DNA from: an uncultured Desulfovibrionaceae bacterium
Lineage (GTDB): Bacteria; Desulfobacterota; Desulfovibrionia; Desulfovibrionales; Desulfovibrionaceae
DNA: 6,463 nt
Direction: 5' to 3'
NCBI GenBank assembly: GCA_947178315.1
Contig: CAMWXW010000036.1
Location: 1 to 6,463, forward strand
Shown: positions 1-6,463 of the stretch, piece by piece
Position numbering within the stretch: position 1 is the first letter of the stretch
Layout of the letters: each line of letters begins with the position of its first letter
Made by a program: the position numbers and the translations under genes
The notes under the pieces: generated by a model
Told to the model about the DNA's origin: nothing
Database searches by the model: none
What the model saw: the letters and a program-made list of their open reading frames with translations, nothing else

Positions 1-117
1 GTTATATTCCCTCTTATTCACTAGAGTTTCATACAACAATATGCTTCTCTATTTTTATAGTTTATTGTTATTTATTATTATTCTTATTTAAGAAGATATC
101 CCTCTATTGCACGATAC
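1..117. other. AT-rich region downstream of the autotransporter, no gene seen
   Basis: This follows the autotransporter stop codon on the minus strand. A small 5-bp hairpin (TTCTT/AAGAA, 81-94) is present, but it has an A/T stem and no T-tract. I see no convincing terminator, tRNA or reading frame, so the transcript's end must lie elsewhere or depend on another mechanism. Confidence 0.5.
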
Positions 118-3100
118 TTAGAATCCTAATGCAAATCCAAGACTAGCCTTAAAGCCTTCTTCTCTTCCGAAGTGTCCAGAAGCATCTAGATATGCTGTGA
201 GATCGAGACCTCCAAGACTAACTGCATAGTTTACTCCAACACCCAAGCGAGTTAAGATATCACTTAGTTCATATTTATGATATTTACCCGCAATATATAT
301 TCCATCAGAACCTTTTGGCATGCTTCCTACAGGGATTTCTAATGCTACACGGACATACGGTGTTAAACCAAATGGAAAGTTATATGCTGCTGTTCCCTGT
401 ATTTTTGTTGTAAATTGATGTGCTTCTTTTATCTCAACAAGATTCTTTGTCATAGAGATAAACTCTGATGCACTATGATAGGAATATACAAACTCTACTT
501 CTGGAATTACGATAAAGCGATTAAATTTCATTTTTATACCCATTGCAAGTGCAGTACTCACTGTTGTTGATGTCCACTCCTCTGGGTGGAATGAAACTAT
601 ATTGTGCAAGGTGTTTTTGAAGATATCTGCCCATGTTGTAGAGCGTAAGTATAAGCGATATGAGTTATTACGCAGATTCTCCCACATAAACTGTCCACCT
701 GCTGAATAGGCTTGCATTTTACCTTCTATATTCCATGTATCATACTTATATTTAGATGTACCTTGTCCATATCCTCCAAAGAATCTGAATAAGAGTCTAT
801 CTTTCTTCCGTATATCTAGCTCTTTGATATCAAGACCTGTTAAGACTGTCACTAGACTGCTTTCTACTGATGGAATAAAAGGAGCAGTGATTTGATTTGA
901 TGAAACACTTGTCTGTATCCAACCAGTCATGATATCTTTTCTGTTCTTTCTTCCATATGAAGTACGCTCTTCTGAACCACTGATAAGAGATACTATTCCT
1001 TGCTCCTCAAGAGAATCTAATAGATTACGGCTATAGTTTCTACCACTCAATACCATTGTCCCGTATCCGTAGTTAAGAGGATCTTCTCCAGACTGCACTA
1101 AATTAAATGAATTAGGATTAGTTTTATCAGATTGAAGTTGATAGAGATATCCACCTGCTTGTACAAATACATCTCGTAAGCGAGGTAAATATTGGAAGCT
1201 ATTCTCTTTTTCTGCGTATAACACACCTGAAATTTGATCTTGTAATATCTCTGTGCCTGTAAATACATTTACCGGTGTAACAATGATAAAACCGGAGTCT
1301 CCAAGCACTGATGCACCATATTTTACTATAATTGTATCATGTAGTCCATCGACAAAGTCAACATCTATACCTATAGAACCACCTTCTACATGCATCTTTC
1401 CATAGATATTTGCTGTATCACCCACGCCAGTAGGAGTTAGAGAAAGAATAGAGCCGTTGCTAAGATGGGTTTCACTTGTATTAGTAGATAATCCAATGCT
1501 TACAACAGTTCCTGCTCGTGTAACAGGATCTGTAAAGACATATGAATTACCTTCTACTTCTATGTAGTCTGCTACTATATCTCCCTTGATATTTGCGTTA
1601 TTGAGAACAAGTGTATTCAATCCAGCCTGCATATCAATGCCACCATGGATAGTGGTATTGACTAAGCGTAAGAGATCGTTACCTGCTCCAAGATAGATAG
1701 AACCTGTTGCTTGTACATTGACAAGTGTTACGTGATCTACACTATCATTCCCTTTCAAAGATATACCACTTGTGTCACTGAGATCAACATCTCGTATAGT
1801 AACTGTATTATTTGTTCTTCCAAGCTCAATATCATTCCACTTCCCACCTATAATTGTGAGATTTTGATCTAAGAGTGACGCACTTGAAAAATCAAGTTTT
1901 CCCTTCACAGAACTATTGGTTATTACTGTTGTTGTTGTCCCACTAAAATGGATATCACCTACTACTGTACTATTTGTAAGTTCTACTGTATTATTTCCAA
2001 GACCGATAGAGATATCTTTCCCTACATTACTACTACTCAATTTTAGTAAGTTAGGTGTTGTATTGTTTGAAAATGTAATACTTCCTTTAACTGTTCCACG
2101 TTCTATTGATATATTATTTTCAGCTGTTCTCCCTGGTGCAGGATTGAATATAATACTTCCATCTATTGTACTCCCAGTACTATTCAAAGTAAGATTAGCT
2201 TGTCTTATATTCATATCACCTGTAAGTTGGCTATTATTAAATGTAACACCGTACGCTCCATCTACTACAGTAAATCCATTACCAATTGTATCTCCAGAGA
2301 AATTTACTGTACTATCACCATTACTCAATGAGACATCTTGAGCAATATGGGAATTAGAAAGCACTAAAGTAGAGCTTCCTTGTACTACAAGTTTATGCTG
2401 AAATGTATTTCCAGCACCAGATACATTTGCATTACTAAGGAGTATTTGTTGTCCTACATTGCTACTATTTATCTTCAAAGTAACATTAGCTCCGTTAGTA
2501 ACAGCAGTGAGACCTCCAGAAATAGTTGAGCTATTTATTGTTCCAGTAACACGTTGTCCTCTATTGCTCGATACATTACCATCTACAAGAGCAGATGTTA
2601 GTGAAATATTAGCATCACCTAATCCAGCTGTAATATCTCCTTTTACTGTACTGTTGCTCTTTACTTCAACTGTAAGTCCTGCAAGTCCTTTAATATCACC
2701 ATTTACAAGAGCATTACTATTTACAGCAACTTTTCCTTGAACAACTCCTGTATGGATATTCGCTGTAAGCTTTGCTGAACTATTAACTAATATATCTGTT
2801 GTTGTCTCTTGTACTTCATAGACATTGAGGTTTCCTGCCATCGTTACCTCGCCAGATATGCGTACACTATTATTTCCTTTACCTAGTTGAAACTTATCTC
2901 CTCCATTAAATAAACCACCTCGTATTTCTGCAGAATCATTACCTGTTCCAGCTCGTATTTCACTGATATTTGAATTTGCTGATCTATTAGTCAAAATAAG
3001 CTTATTATCACCATCACCTGCATTTATTTTTCCACTATAGGTCATAGAGTCATAGATATCTACTTGTATAGTATCGTTTGCCTTTCCTGAAATAACATCT

Positions 3101-5589
3101 GTACGCAAAAGAGAACTATCTCTACCTTCAACTTTAAGATTGAGTGGTGTATTCGTATCAACACTGATTTTACCTTGTATACTACTTTGATTTAACAATG
3201 AGATAGAAATCTCTTTTGATGTTTGATGAATGATATCTCCAGAAATATTTGATGTCCCTTCAAGATGAACATTTAATTTACCACTTGCTTGTAATGTTCC
3301 ATCTAACTTTGAGCCTCCGTATCCATAGAATGAGAGATCGCCTTTGTAGTCAATTTTTCCCTGTCTAGTAATTGTAGAGTCACGCAACTCAACAGTATCA
3401 GAACCACTAGAAGAATTACCAAGATTTAGTGTACCAGAAAAGTTTGTACCACTTTGTAGTAAAATACTATCATTATGAGAACTTGTAGCAAGAGTTCCAA
3501 AATTTGTTGTTGTTACACCATCAAACGTGATATTGGATCTAGCTGTTGTTATATTCACATTCCCCATAGAAAGAGTCCCTATAAACTTAACAGTACTTGC
3601 TGAAGTTGGCTCAAATTGAAGGGTAACACCTCTATTGGACATAGTAAGAGCTTCTATTTGTATATTTTGTGTCCCACCTTTAGCAGTAAAAGAAAAATTA
3701 TTATTATTTACAGCATTCAATGCACCCTTAATAGATAGATTTGTTCTATTTGTTGTGTGTGCCATGAATGAGCCACCATTAGAAAATTGAAGATTCTCAA
3801 GAGTAATATCTCGTGTCGCTCCATTATTATTAAGAGTAACACCTCCACTCAATGTACTATTTTTCACTGTTACTGTATCATTACCATCAGCTTTAACTGC
3901 TCCTACTGTAGTACTTGTTATCGTTATAATATTACTTCCACGACCTGCATCAATACCGTATGTTGTACTTATTTTATCAAGTGTGAATGTATCATTTCCT
4001 GCTCCAGAATTAAGATTACTTTTGAGTTGTGAACCATTATAGAAATGGATATCTACCCTTCCATTACCAGAATTTGTTGGACCACTATAACTCGCACCGT
4101 TTCCAATACTAAGACCAAATAATCCGTTATTATTGACACCATTAATACTAATATTACCGCCTGATTTATTTGCTTCTAAATATAATGCACTAGAACTATC
4201 AACTTGCAAAGAACCACCGTATGTATAAGAACCTGATGTCACTCGTATTGTATTATTTCCTCTTCCAAAGTGAATTTCTTTGTTATACGATGCAGAACCT
4301 AACTCAACAATACTATTCCCAGTTCCTGTTACAAATGTTGCATTATTAAGACTCACACTACCAATAATTTTAATAGTATTATTACCTGAACCTGCATCAA
4401 ATGTCATAGCACTTGGAGCTTGATTGATTTCTATCACATCATTTCCAGAACCCATATAAACATTACTCAATTTAAGATTTTGTGCCTGATATTTAAGAGT
4501 ATCATTTCCAGCTCCTGCATATATTCCACCACTGATTGTTGATGCTGTAGTACCTACTATAGAGATAGAATCATCACCTGATCCTGCATATATTCCTGCC
4601 CCAGAATATCCACTCTGAGAAGAATTCAATAATACTATATCGTTACCTTCCCCCATATAGAGATCTTGTACAGTTGTAAAAGTAGTCCCCCCAATAGTTA
4701 CCTGATCATTCCCCTTACCTAAGCTTATGTAATCAAAACCTGAAAAGTATTTACTAGCTATTACTGACCCACCATTTAGAGATAGGGTATCAGCTTGTGG
4801 CGTTCCTTGTATTGCTCCATGAATAGTGGAGTTTGTTGATATAATACTAATACCTTCAGTGACTCTGCCACTAGGATCAGCTACACCACGTATTGCTATC
4901 TTAAAACCACCATTCCATGAAATATTAGCATTAGAGAATATGAGATTTCCTGTATACAGTTCTATTCTAGCTCGAAGATTAACAGAAACTCTAAAAAAGA
5001 CGTCGTCTTTCCTAAGAGCTACAGAACCAAAATGTTGATGGAAATCAGAACCATATATATTTACATTTATTTTACCACCTTCATTTACATAATAGTAGTG
5101 GTTTTTATGAATCCAGTGATGTTGTCCCCAATTATTCAGACTACCTGTATGAAACTCCGGAGCCAATCCCGAAAAACCACCATAACTTTGTTGATCCATT
5201 TTTTTACCTCTATCATCATTTCCAATCTTACCATGCCCTGTGACAACTCTGACCTCAGCATCATCTCTTGTAGGATCAGAGTTACCAATTGTATCTGAAG
5301 ATGTAATCCTTGGTTGAACTCTTTCTACATAACGTAATGCAGGACTAGAATTATAAGAATTATATATATCGTTAGTTGTATTATATCTGTTAGATAATAG
5401 AAGGTTATTGTTATGATATAGTTGTTCTCTACTATGTCTAATATGTTCTTGCATTGCAAGTGCTGGGGTATATCCTGGTAATAACATAGATCCCAATACA
5501 AAAGGAATAACCGCCATGGATCGTAATTTTTTACGGACTTTACTTTTCAACGCTCTTTGTAATGATTTTTTCCCCATAATATACCCCAA
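118..5589 (-). CDS. Large classical (type Va) autotransporter with GxGND-repeat beta-solenoid passenger
   Basis: A self-exporting surface protein of 1,823 residues from the TTG at 5589, or 1,819 from the ATG at 5577. Residues 5-45 form a signal peptide: a long basic n-region, a hydrophobic AVIPFVLGSMLLP core and an ALA cleavage site before Met46. Residues 46-140 are Asn/Tyr/Ser-rich and probably disordered. Residues 140-240 are rich in His and aromatics (HHWIHKNHYYY at 157-167). From about 291 to 1330 the passenger repeats every 20-23 residues, with GxGN(D/N)x(I/V)xI motifs at 291, 313, 336, 359, 380, 400, 422 and 442, and later GNN or NSxVxGDI forms, as expected of a right-handed beta-helix. 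Residues 1405-1450 resemble a pertactin-type passenger end. A helical linker (about 1517-1530) precedes the barrel at about 1554-1823, which ends in the aromatic LGFALGF typical of BAM substrates. The protein has no cysteine, as is common for autotransporter passengers. The architecture is clear; the passenger's role (adhesion, autoaggregation or other) cannot be told, and I see no protease or lipase motif. The frame is intact, with a TAA stop. Confidence 0.96.
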   Translation of the reverse strand: MGYIMGKKSLQRALKSKVRKKLRSMAVIPFVLGSMLLPGYTPALAMQEHIRHSREQLYHNNNLLLSNRYNTTNDIYNSYNSSPALRYVERVQPRITSSDTIGNSDPTRDDAEVRVVTGHGKIGNDDRGKKMDQQSYGGFSGLAPEFHTGSLNNWGQHHWIHKNHYYYVNEGGKINVNIYGSDFHQHFGSVALRKDDVFFRVSVNLRARIELYTGNLIFSNANISWNGGFKIAIRGVADPSGRVTEGISIISTNSTIHGAIQGTPQADTLSLNGGSVIASKYFSGFDYISLGKGNDQVTIGGTTFTTVQDLYMGEGNDIVLLNSSQSGYSGAGIYAGSGDDSISIVGTTASTISGGIYAGAGNDTLKYQAQNLKLSNVYMGSGNDVIEINQAPSAMTFDAGSGNNTIKIIGSVSLNNATFVTGTGNSIVELGSASYNKEIHFGRGNNTIRVTSGSYTYGGSLQVDSSSALYLEANKSGGNISINGVNNNGLFGLSIGNGASYSGPTNSGNGRVDIHFYNGSQLKSNLNSGAGNDTFTLDKISTTYGIDAGRGSNIITITSTTVGAVKADGNDTVTVKNSTLSGGVTLNNNGATRDITLENLQFSNGGSFMAHTTNRTNLSIKGALNAVNNNNFSFTAKGGTQNIQIEALTMSNRGVTLQFEPTSASTVKFIGTLSMGNVNITTARSNITFDGVTTTNFGTLATSSHNDSILLQSGTNFSGTLNLGNSSSGSDTVELRDSTITRQGKIDYKGDLSFYGYGGSKLDGTLQASGKLNVHLEGTSNISGDIIHQTSKEISISLLNQSSIQGKISVDTNTPLNLKVEGRDSSLLRTDVISGKANDTIQVDIYDSMTYSGKINAGDGDNKLILTNRSANSNISEIRAGTGNDSAEIRGGLFNGGDKFQLGKGNNSVRISGEVTMAGNLNVYEVQETTTDILVNSSAKLTANIHTGVVQGKVAVNSNALVNGDIKGLAGLTVEVKSNSTVKGDITAGLGDANISLTSALVDGNVSSNRGQRVTGTINSSTISGGLTAVTNGANVTLKINSSNVGQQILLSNANVSGAGNTFQHKLVVQGSSTLVLSNSHIAQDVSLSNGDSTVNFSGDTIGNGFTVVDGAYGVTFNNSQLTGDMNIRQANLTLNSTGSTIDGSIIFNPAPGRTAENNISIERGTVKGSITFSNNTTPNLLKLSSSNVGKDISIGLGNNTVELTNSTVVGDIHFSGTTTTVITNSSVKGKLDFSSASLLDQNLTIIGGKWNDIELGRTNNTVTIRDVDLSDTSGISLKGNDSVDHVTLVNVQATGSIYLGAGNDLLRLVNTTIHGGIDMQAGLNTLVLNNANIKGDIVADYIEVEGNSYVFTDPVTRAGTVVSIGLSTNTSETHLSNGSILSLTPTGVGDTANIYGKMHVEGGSIGIDVDFVDGLHDTIIVKYGASVLGDSGFIIVTPVNVFTGTEILQDQISGVLYAEKENSFQYLPRLRDVFVQAGGYLYQLQSDKTNPNSFNLVQSGEDPLNYGYGTMVLSGRNYSRNLLDSLEEQGIVSLISGSEERTSYGRKNRKDIMTGWIQTSVSSNQITAPFIPSVESSLVTVLTGLDIKELDIRKKDRLLFRFFGGYGQGTSKYKYDTWNIEGKMQAYSAGGQFMWENLRNNSYRLYLRSTTWADIFKNTLHNIVSFHPEEWTSTTVSTALAMGIKMKFNRFIVIPEVEFVYSYHSASEFISMTKNLVEIKEAHQFTTKIQGTAAYNFPFGLTPYVRVALEIPVGSMPKGSDGIYIAGKYHKYELSDILTRLGVGVNYAVSLGGLDLTAYLDASGHFGREEGFKASLGFALGF

Positions 5590-5606
5590 TAACTCTCTCT
5601 TCTCTC
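5590..5606 (-). promoter_or_regulatory. Purine-rich ribosome-binding region that bears on the start choice
   Basis: The minus strand reads GAGAGAAGAGAGAG (5606 to 5593) just ahead of the autotransporter. It lies about 3 bases from the TTG at 5589, too close for its last GAG, and about 15 bases from the in-frame ATG at 5577, rather far. A TGGGG at 5588-5584 is about 6 bases before that ATG and could act as a weak Shine-Dalgarno. The ATG gives the cleaner signal-peptide start (MGKKSLQRALK). I slightly favour ATG 5577, but the sequence does not settle it. Confidence 0.4.
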
Positions 5607-5634
5607 ATGTTATCGGAGCGTGAAAATAAGCTAT

Positions 5635-5658
5635 TAGCATGTAAAAATAATCATGCTA
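5635..5658. repeat. Perfect 7-bp inverted repeat in the autotransporter leader
   Basis: TAGCATG at 5635-5641 and CATGCTA at 5652-5658 are exact reverse complements separated by 10 AT-only bases. GCTA at 5630-5633 and TAGC at 5664-5667 could add an outer 4-bp stem across an uneven internal loop. The element lies about 60-80 bases upstream of the start codon. It could be a dimeric repressor's operator or a hairpin in the 5' untranslated leader. No regulator gene is visible in the window. Confidence 0.45.
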
Positions 5659-5728
5659 TAAGTTAGCAATATTTTAGGATAATCTACAGAAGCTAAAGAT
5701 TCTACACATATTGAAATAATAATACGAT

Positions 5729-5756
5729 ATTGTAGAAGTGTTTTATAGAAAGACAA
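5729..5756 (-). promoter_or_regulatory. Candidate sigma-70-type promoter for the autotransporter
   Basis: On the minus strand a -35-like TTGTCT (5756-5751) is followed after 16 bases by a -10-like TACAAT (5734-5729). That is 4 of 6 and 5 of 6 matches to consensus. It sits directly after the rRNA terminator and would give a leader of about 145 bases that includes the 5635-5658 palindrome. In AT-rich DNA such matches are common, and a TAAAAT nearer the gene is an alternative -10, so confidence is modest. Confidence 0.3.
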
Positions 5757-5781
5757 AATAAATATAGATCTCAATAAATAA

Positions 5782-5813
5782 CTAAGCCCCCTTCTTTTCA
5801 GAAGGAGGCCTAG
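5782..5813 (-). terminator. Rho-independent terminator of the rRNA operon
   Basis: The arms at 5782-5795 and 5800-5813 form a 14-bp stem with a four-base loop (GAAA on the minus strand). All positions pair on the minus strand, two of them as G-U wobbles. The same positions would be mismatches in a plus-strand RNA, which points to minus-strand use. A T-rich tail (TTATTTATT) follows on the minus strand, and none follows on the plus strand. It lies about 165 bases past the 5S gene and separates the rRNA transcript from the autotransporter gene. Confidence 0.85.
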
Positions 5814-5845
5814 AGAGCAATGATATGTGTGTGTATTGTAAGATT

Positions 5846-5863
5846 AAGTATATAAATATACTT
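5846..5863 (-). repeat. Small AT-rich hairpin flanked by TAAGATTA direct repeats
   Basis: AAGTATA (5846-5852) pairs with TATACTT (5857-5863) around a four-base loop, and can extend to 9 bp with one bulged base. Identical 8-base TAAGATTA copies lie on either side (5839-5846 and 5864-5871). The DNA is very AT-rich, so chance is a fair alternative. Confidence 0.35.
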
Positions 5864-5884
5864 TAAGATTAGGTTATTAAGGAG

Positions 5885-5928
5885 GGACAATTCATGTTAT
5901 TAGGAGTAATAGTCATGGATATTTGTCC
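5885..5928 (-). repeat. Long interrupted hairpin in the rRNA trailer
   Basis: Three nested paired blocks line up on one axis: GGACAA/TTGTCC (5885-5890 with 5923-5928), CATG/CATG (5893-5896 with 5914-5917) and TATTA/TAATA (5898-5902 with 5907-5911). They close a four-base loop at 5903-5906. That makes 15 base pairs with small internal loops, so it could fold in RNA from either strand. Its role is unknown. Confidence 0.45.
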
Positions 5929-5937
5929 ATACTATGA

Positions 5938-5968
5938 GGTAATACAGGAACTTCGCAACTGTATTACC
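5938..5968 (-). repeat. 10-bp perfect hairpin immediately downstream of 5S rRNA
   Basis: GGTAATACAG at 5938-5947 and CTGTATTACC at 5959-5968 are exact reverse complements around an 11-base loop. The hairpin begins about 10 bases past the mature 5S end in the direction of rRNA transcription. No T-tract follows, so it is probably not a terminator. A processing or protective stem is the simplest reading. Confidence 0.6.
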
Positions 5969-5977
5969 ACAATTGTT

Positions 5978-6093
5978 TCTTGGTAGCTTCCTACTTTCCC
6001 GTGGGCAACCCCAGAGTATCATCAGCGATGGAGAGCTTAACTGCCGAGTTCGGAATGGGTTCGGGTGTACCCCCTCCTCTATCGCTACCAAGA
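5978..6093 (-). rRNA. rrf: 5S ribosomal RNA
   Basis: The minus strand reads as a complete bacterial 5S rRNA of about 116 bases. The ends pair as the terminal stem (TCTTGGTAGC with GCTACCAAGA, extendable by one or two bases on each side). The conserved core CCCATTCCGAACTCGGCAGT of loop B/helix III is present, as are GTTAAGC, the CGCTGATGATACT segment of helix IV/loop E and the closing GGGAAAGTAGG. It lies downstream of 23S on the same strand with a short spacer, the usual bacterial 23S-5S order. Ends are estimated from the terminal stem and may be off by a base or two. Any protein reading frame across it is spurious. Confidence 0.96.
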
Positions 6094-6146
6094 AAATTTT
6101 ATAAATTTGCCACCTAAATTAAACATTCAAATAGAGATTAAAAAAG
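6094..6146 (-). other. 23S-5S intergenic spacer
   Basis: A short, very AT-rich spacer with no tRNA. It contains AAATTT-type self-complementary stretches near the 5S 5' end that may help pair the precursor ends for processing. Nothing else is visible. Confidence 0.6.

Positions 6147-6463
<317 letters not shown>

Larger units (their letters stand above)
5814..5976 (-). other. Structured 3' trailer of the rRNA operon
   Basis: These bases lie between 5S rRNA and the terminator and hold no convincing gene or tRNA. They contain three separate inverted repeats. A 10-bp perfect stem with an 11-base loop spans 5938-5968. An interrupted stem of 6+4+5 bp with a GGAG/CTCC loop spans 5885-5928. A 7-bp stem spans 5846-5863 and is flanked by direct copies of TAAGATTA (5839-5846 and 5864-5871). 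They could be RNase processing sites or 3'-end stabilisers of the rRNA precursor, but this is inference. A short plus-strand reading frame in this stretch is discussed under findings. Confidence 0.5.

Noticed and set aside
81..94. Terminator of the autotransporter gene
   Set aside because: The stem is only 5 bp with one G-C pair, and no T-tract follows on the minus strand.
1916..2740. Plus-strand reading frames of 141 and 93 codons opposite the autotransporter
   Set aside because: They are antisense shadows of the repetitive Ser/Thr/Asn-rich passenger, whose codon bias avoids stops in that frame. The hydrophobic translations follow from that.
1600..4719. RTX toxin or type I secreted protein
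   Set aside because: GxGND motifs are present but spaced 20-23 residues apart rather than 9. The protein has an N-terminal signal peptide and a C-terminal barrel, so it is a type V autotransporter.
3787..5298. Other plus-strand frames of 70-88 codons (3787-4032, 4826-5038, 5032-5298)
   Set aside because: They overlap the intact autotransporter on the other strand, and I saw nothing in them that marks a real gene.
118..5589. Chlamydial Pmp-type autotransporter
   Set aside because: The GGAI and FxxN repeats that define Pmp passengers do not recur here.
5540..5608. 22-codon upstream frame overlapping the autotransporter start
   Set aside because: It has no Shine-Dalgarno before its ATG and is very short, so it is not annotated as a gene.
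5938..5976. tRNA after 5S rRNA
   Set aside because: The GTTCCTGTATTACC stretch vaguely resembles a T-arm, but no acceptor stem, anticodon arm or D-arm can be formed.
5900..6091. 63-codon minus-strand reading frame
   Set aside because: It lies almost wholly within the 5S rRNA gene and its trailer and has no protein-like features.

Overview
The window comes from an AT-rich diderm (outer-membrane-bearing) bacterium. It shows three things, all read on the minus strand: the 3' part of a ribosomal RNA operon (23S rRNA cut by the right edge, then 5S rRNA), a rho-independent terminator, and one very large gene for a secreted, surface-displayed autotransporter of the type V secretion family. The diderm call rests on the C-terminal outer-membrane beta-barrel, which ends in Phe. 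The rRNA sequences are clearly bacterial. I cannot place the organism more precisely by eye; the 5S sequence made me think of spirochaetes or another non-model diderm, but this is only an impression.

Layout from the upstream end of the minus strand: 23S rRNA 3' segment (6463 to about 6147), a spacer of about 50 bases without a tRNA, 5S rRNA (about 6093 to 5978), a 160-base trailer with three separate inverted repeats, and a strong 14-bp-stem terminator (5813 to 5782). Next is a leader of about 200 bases with a candidate promoter, a 7-bp palindrome and a purine-rich ribosome-binding region. The 1.8-thousand-residue autotransporter gene follows (5589 or 5577 to 118), then 117 AT-rich bases in which I see no gene.

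The autotransporter has a signal peptide, a low-complexity Asn/Tyr/Ser-rich linker, a His- and aromatic-rich N-terminal domain, and a passenger of more than 1,000 residues built from rungs of about 20-23 residues (a predicted beta-solenoid). A pertactin-like passenger end, a helical linker and a C-terminal translocator barrel complete it. The passenger carries a single RTX-like GxGN(D/N) motif per rung rather than the 9-residue tandem array of true RTX proteins. Farther along, a second once-per-rung motif (NSxVxGDI) takes over. This repeat architecture is the most unusual protein feature here. The most unusual non-coding feature is the heavily structured 5S trailer, which on the opposite strand holds a 30-codon reading frame behind a perfect AAGGAGG.

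I see no evidence of a multi-gene novel system. The autotransporter appears to be monocistronic and separately transcribed from the rRNA operon.
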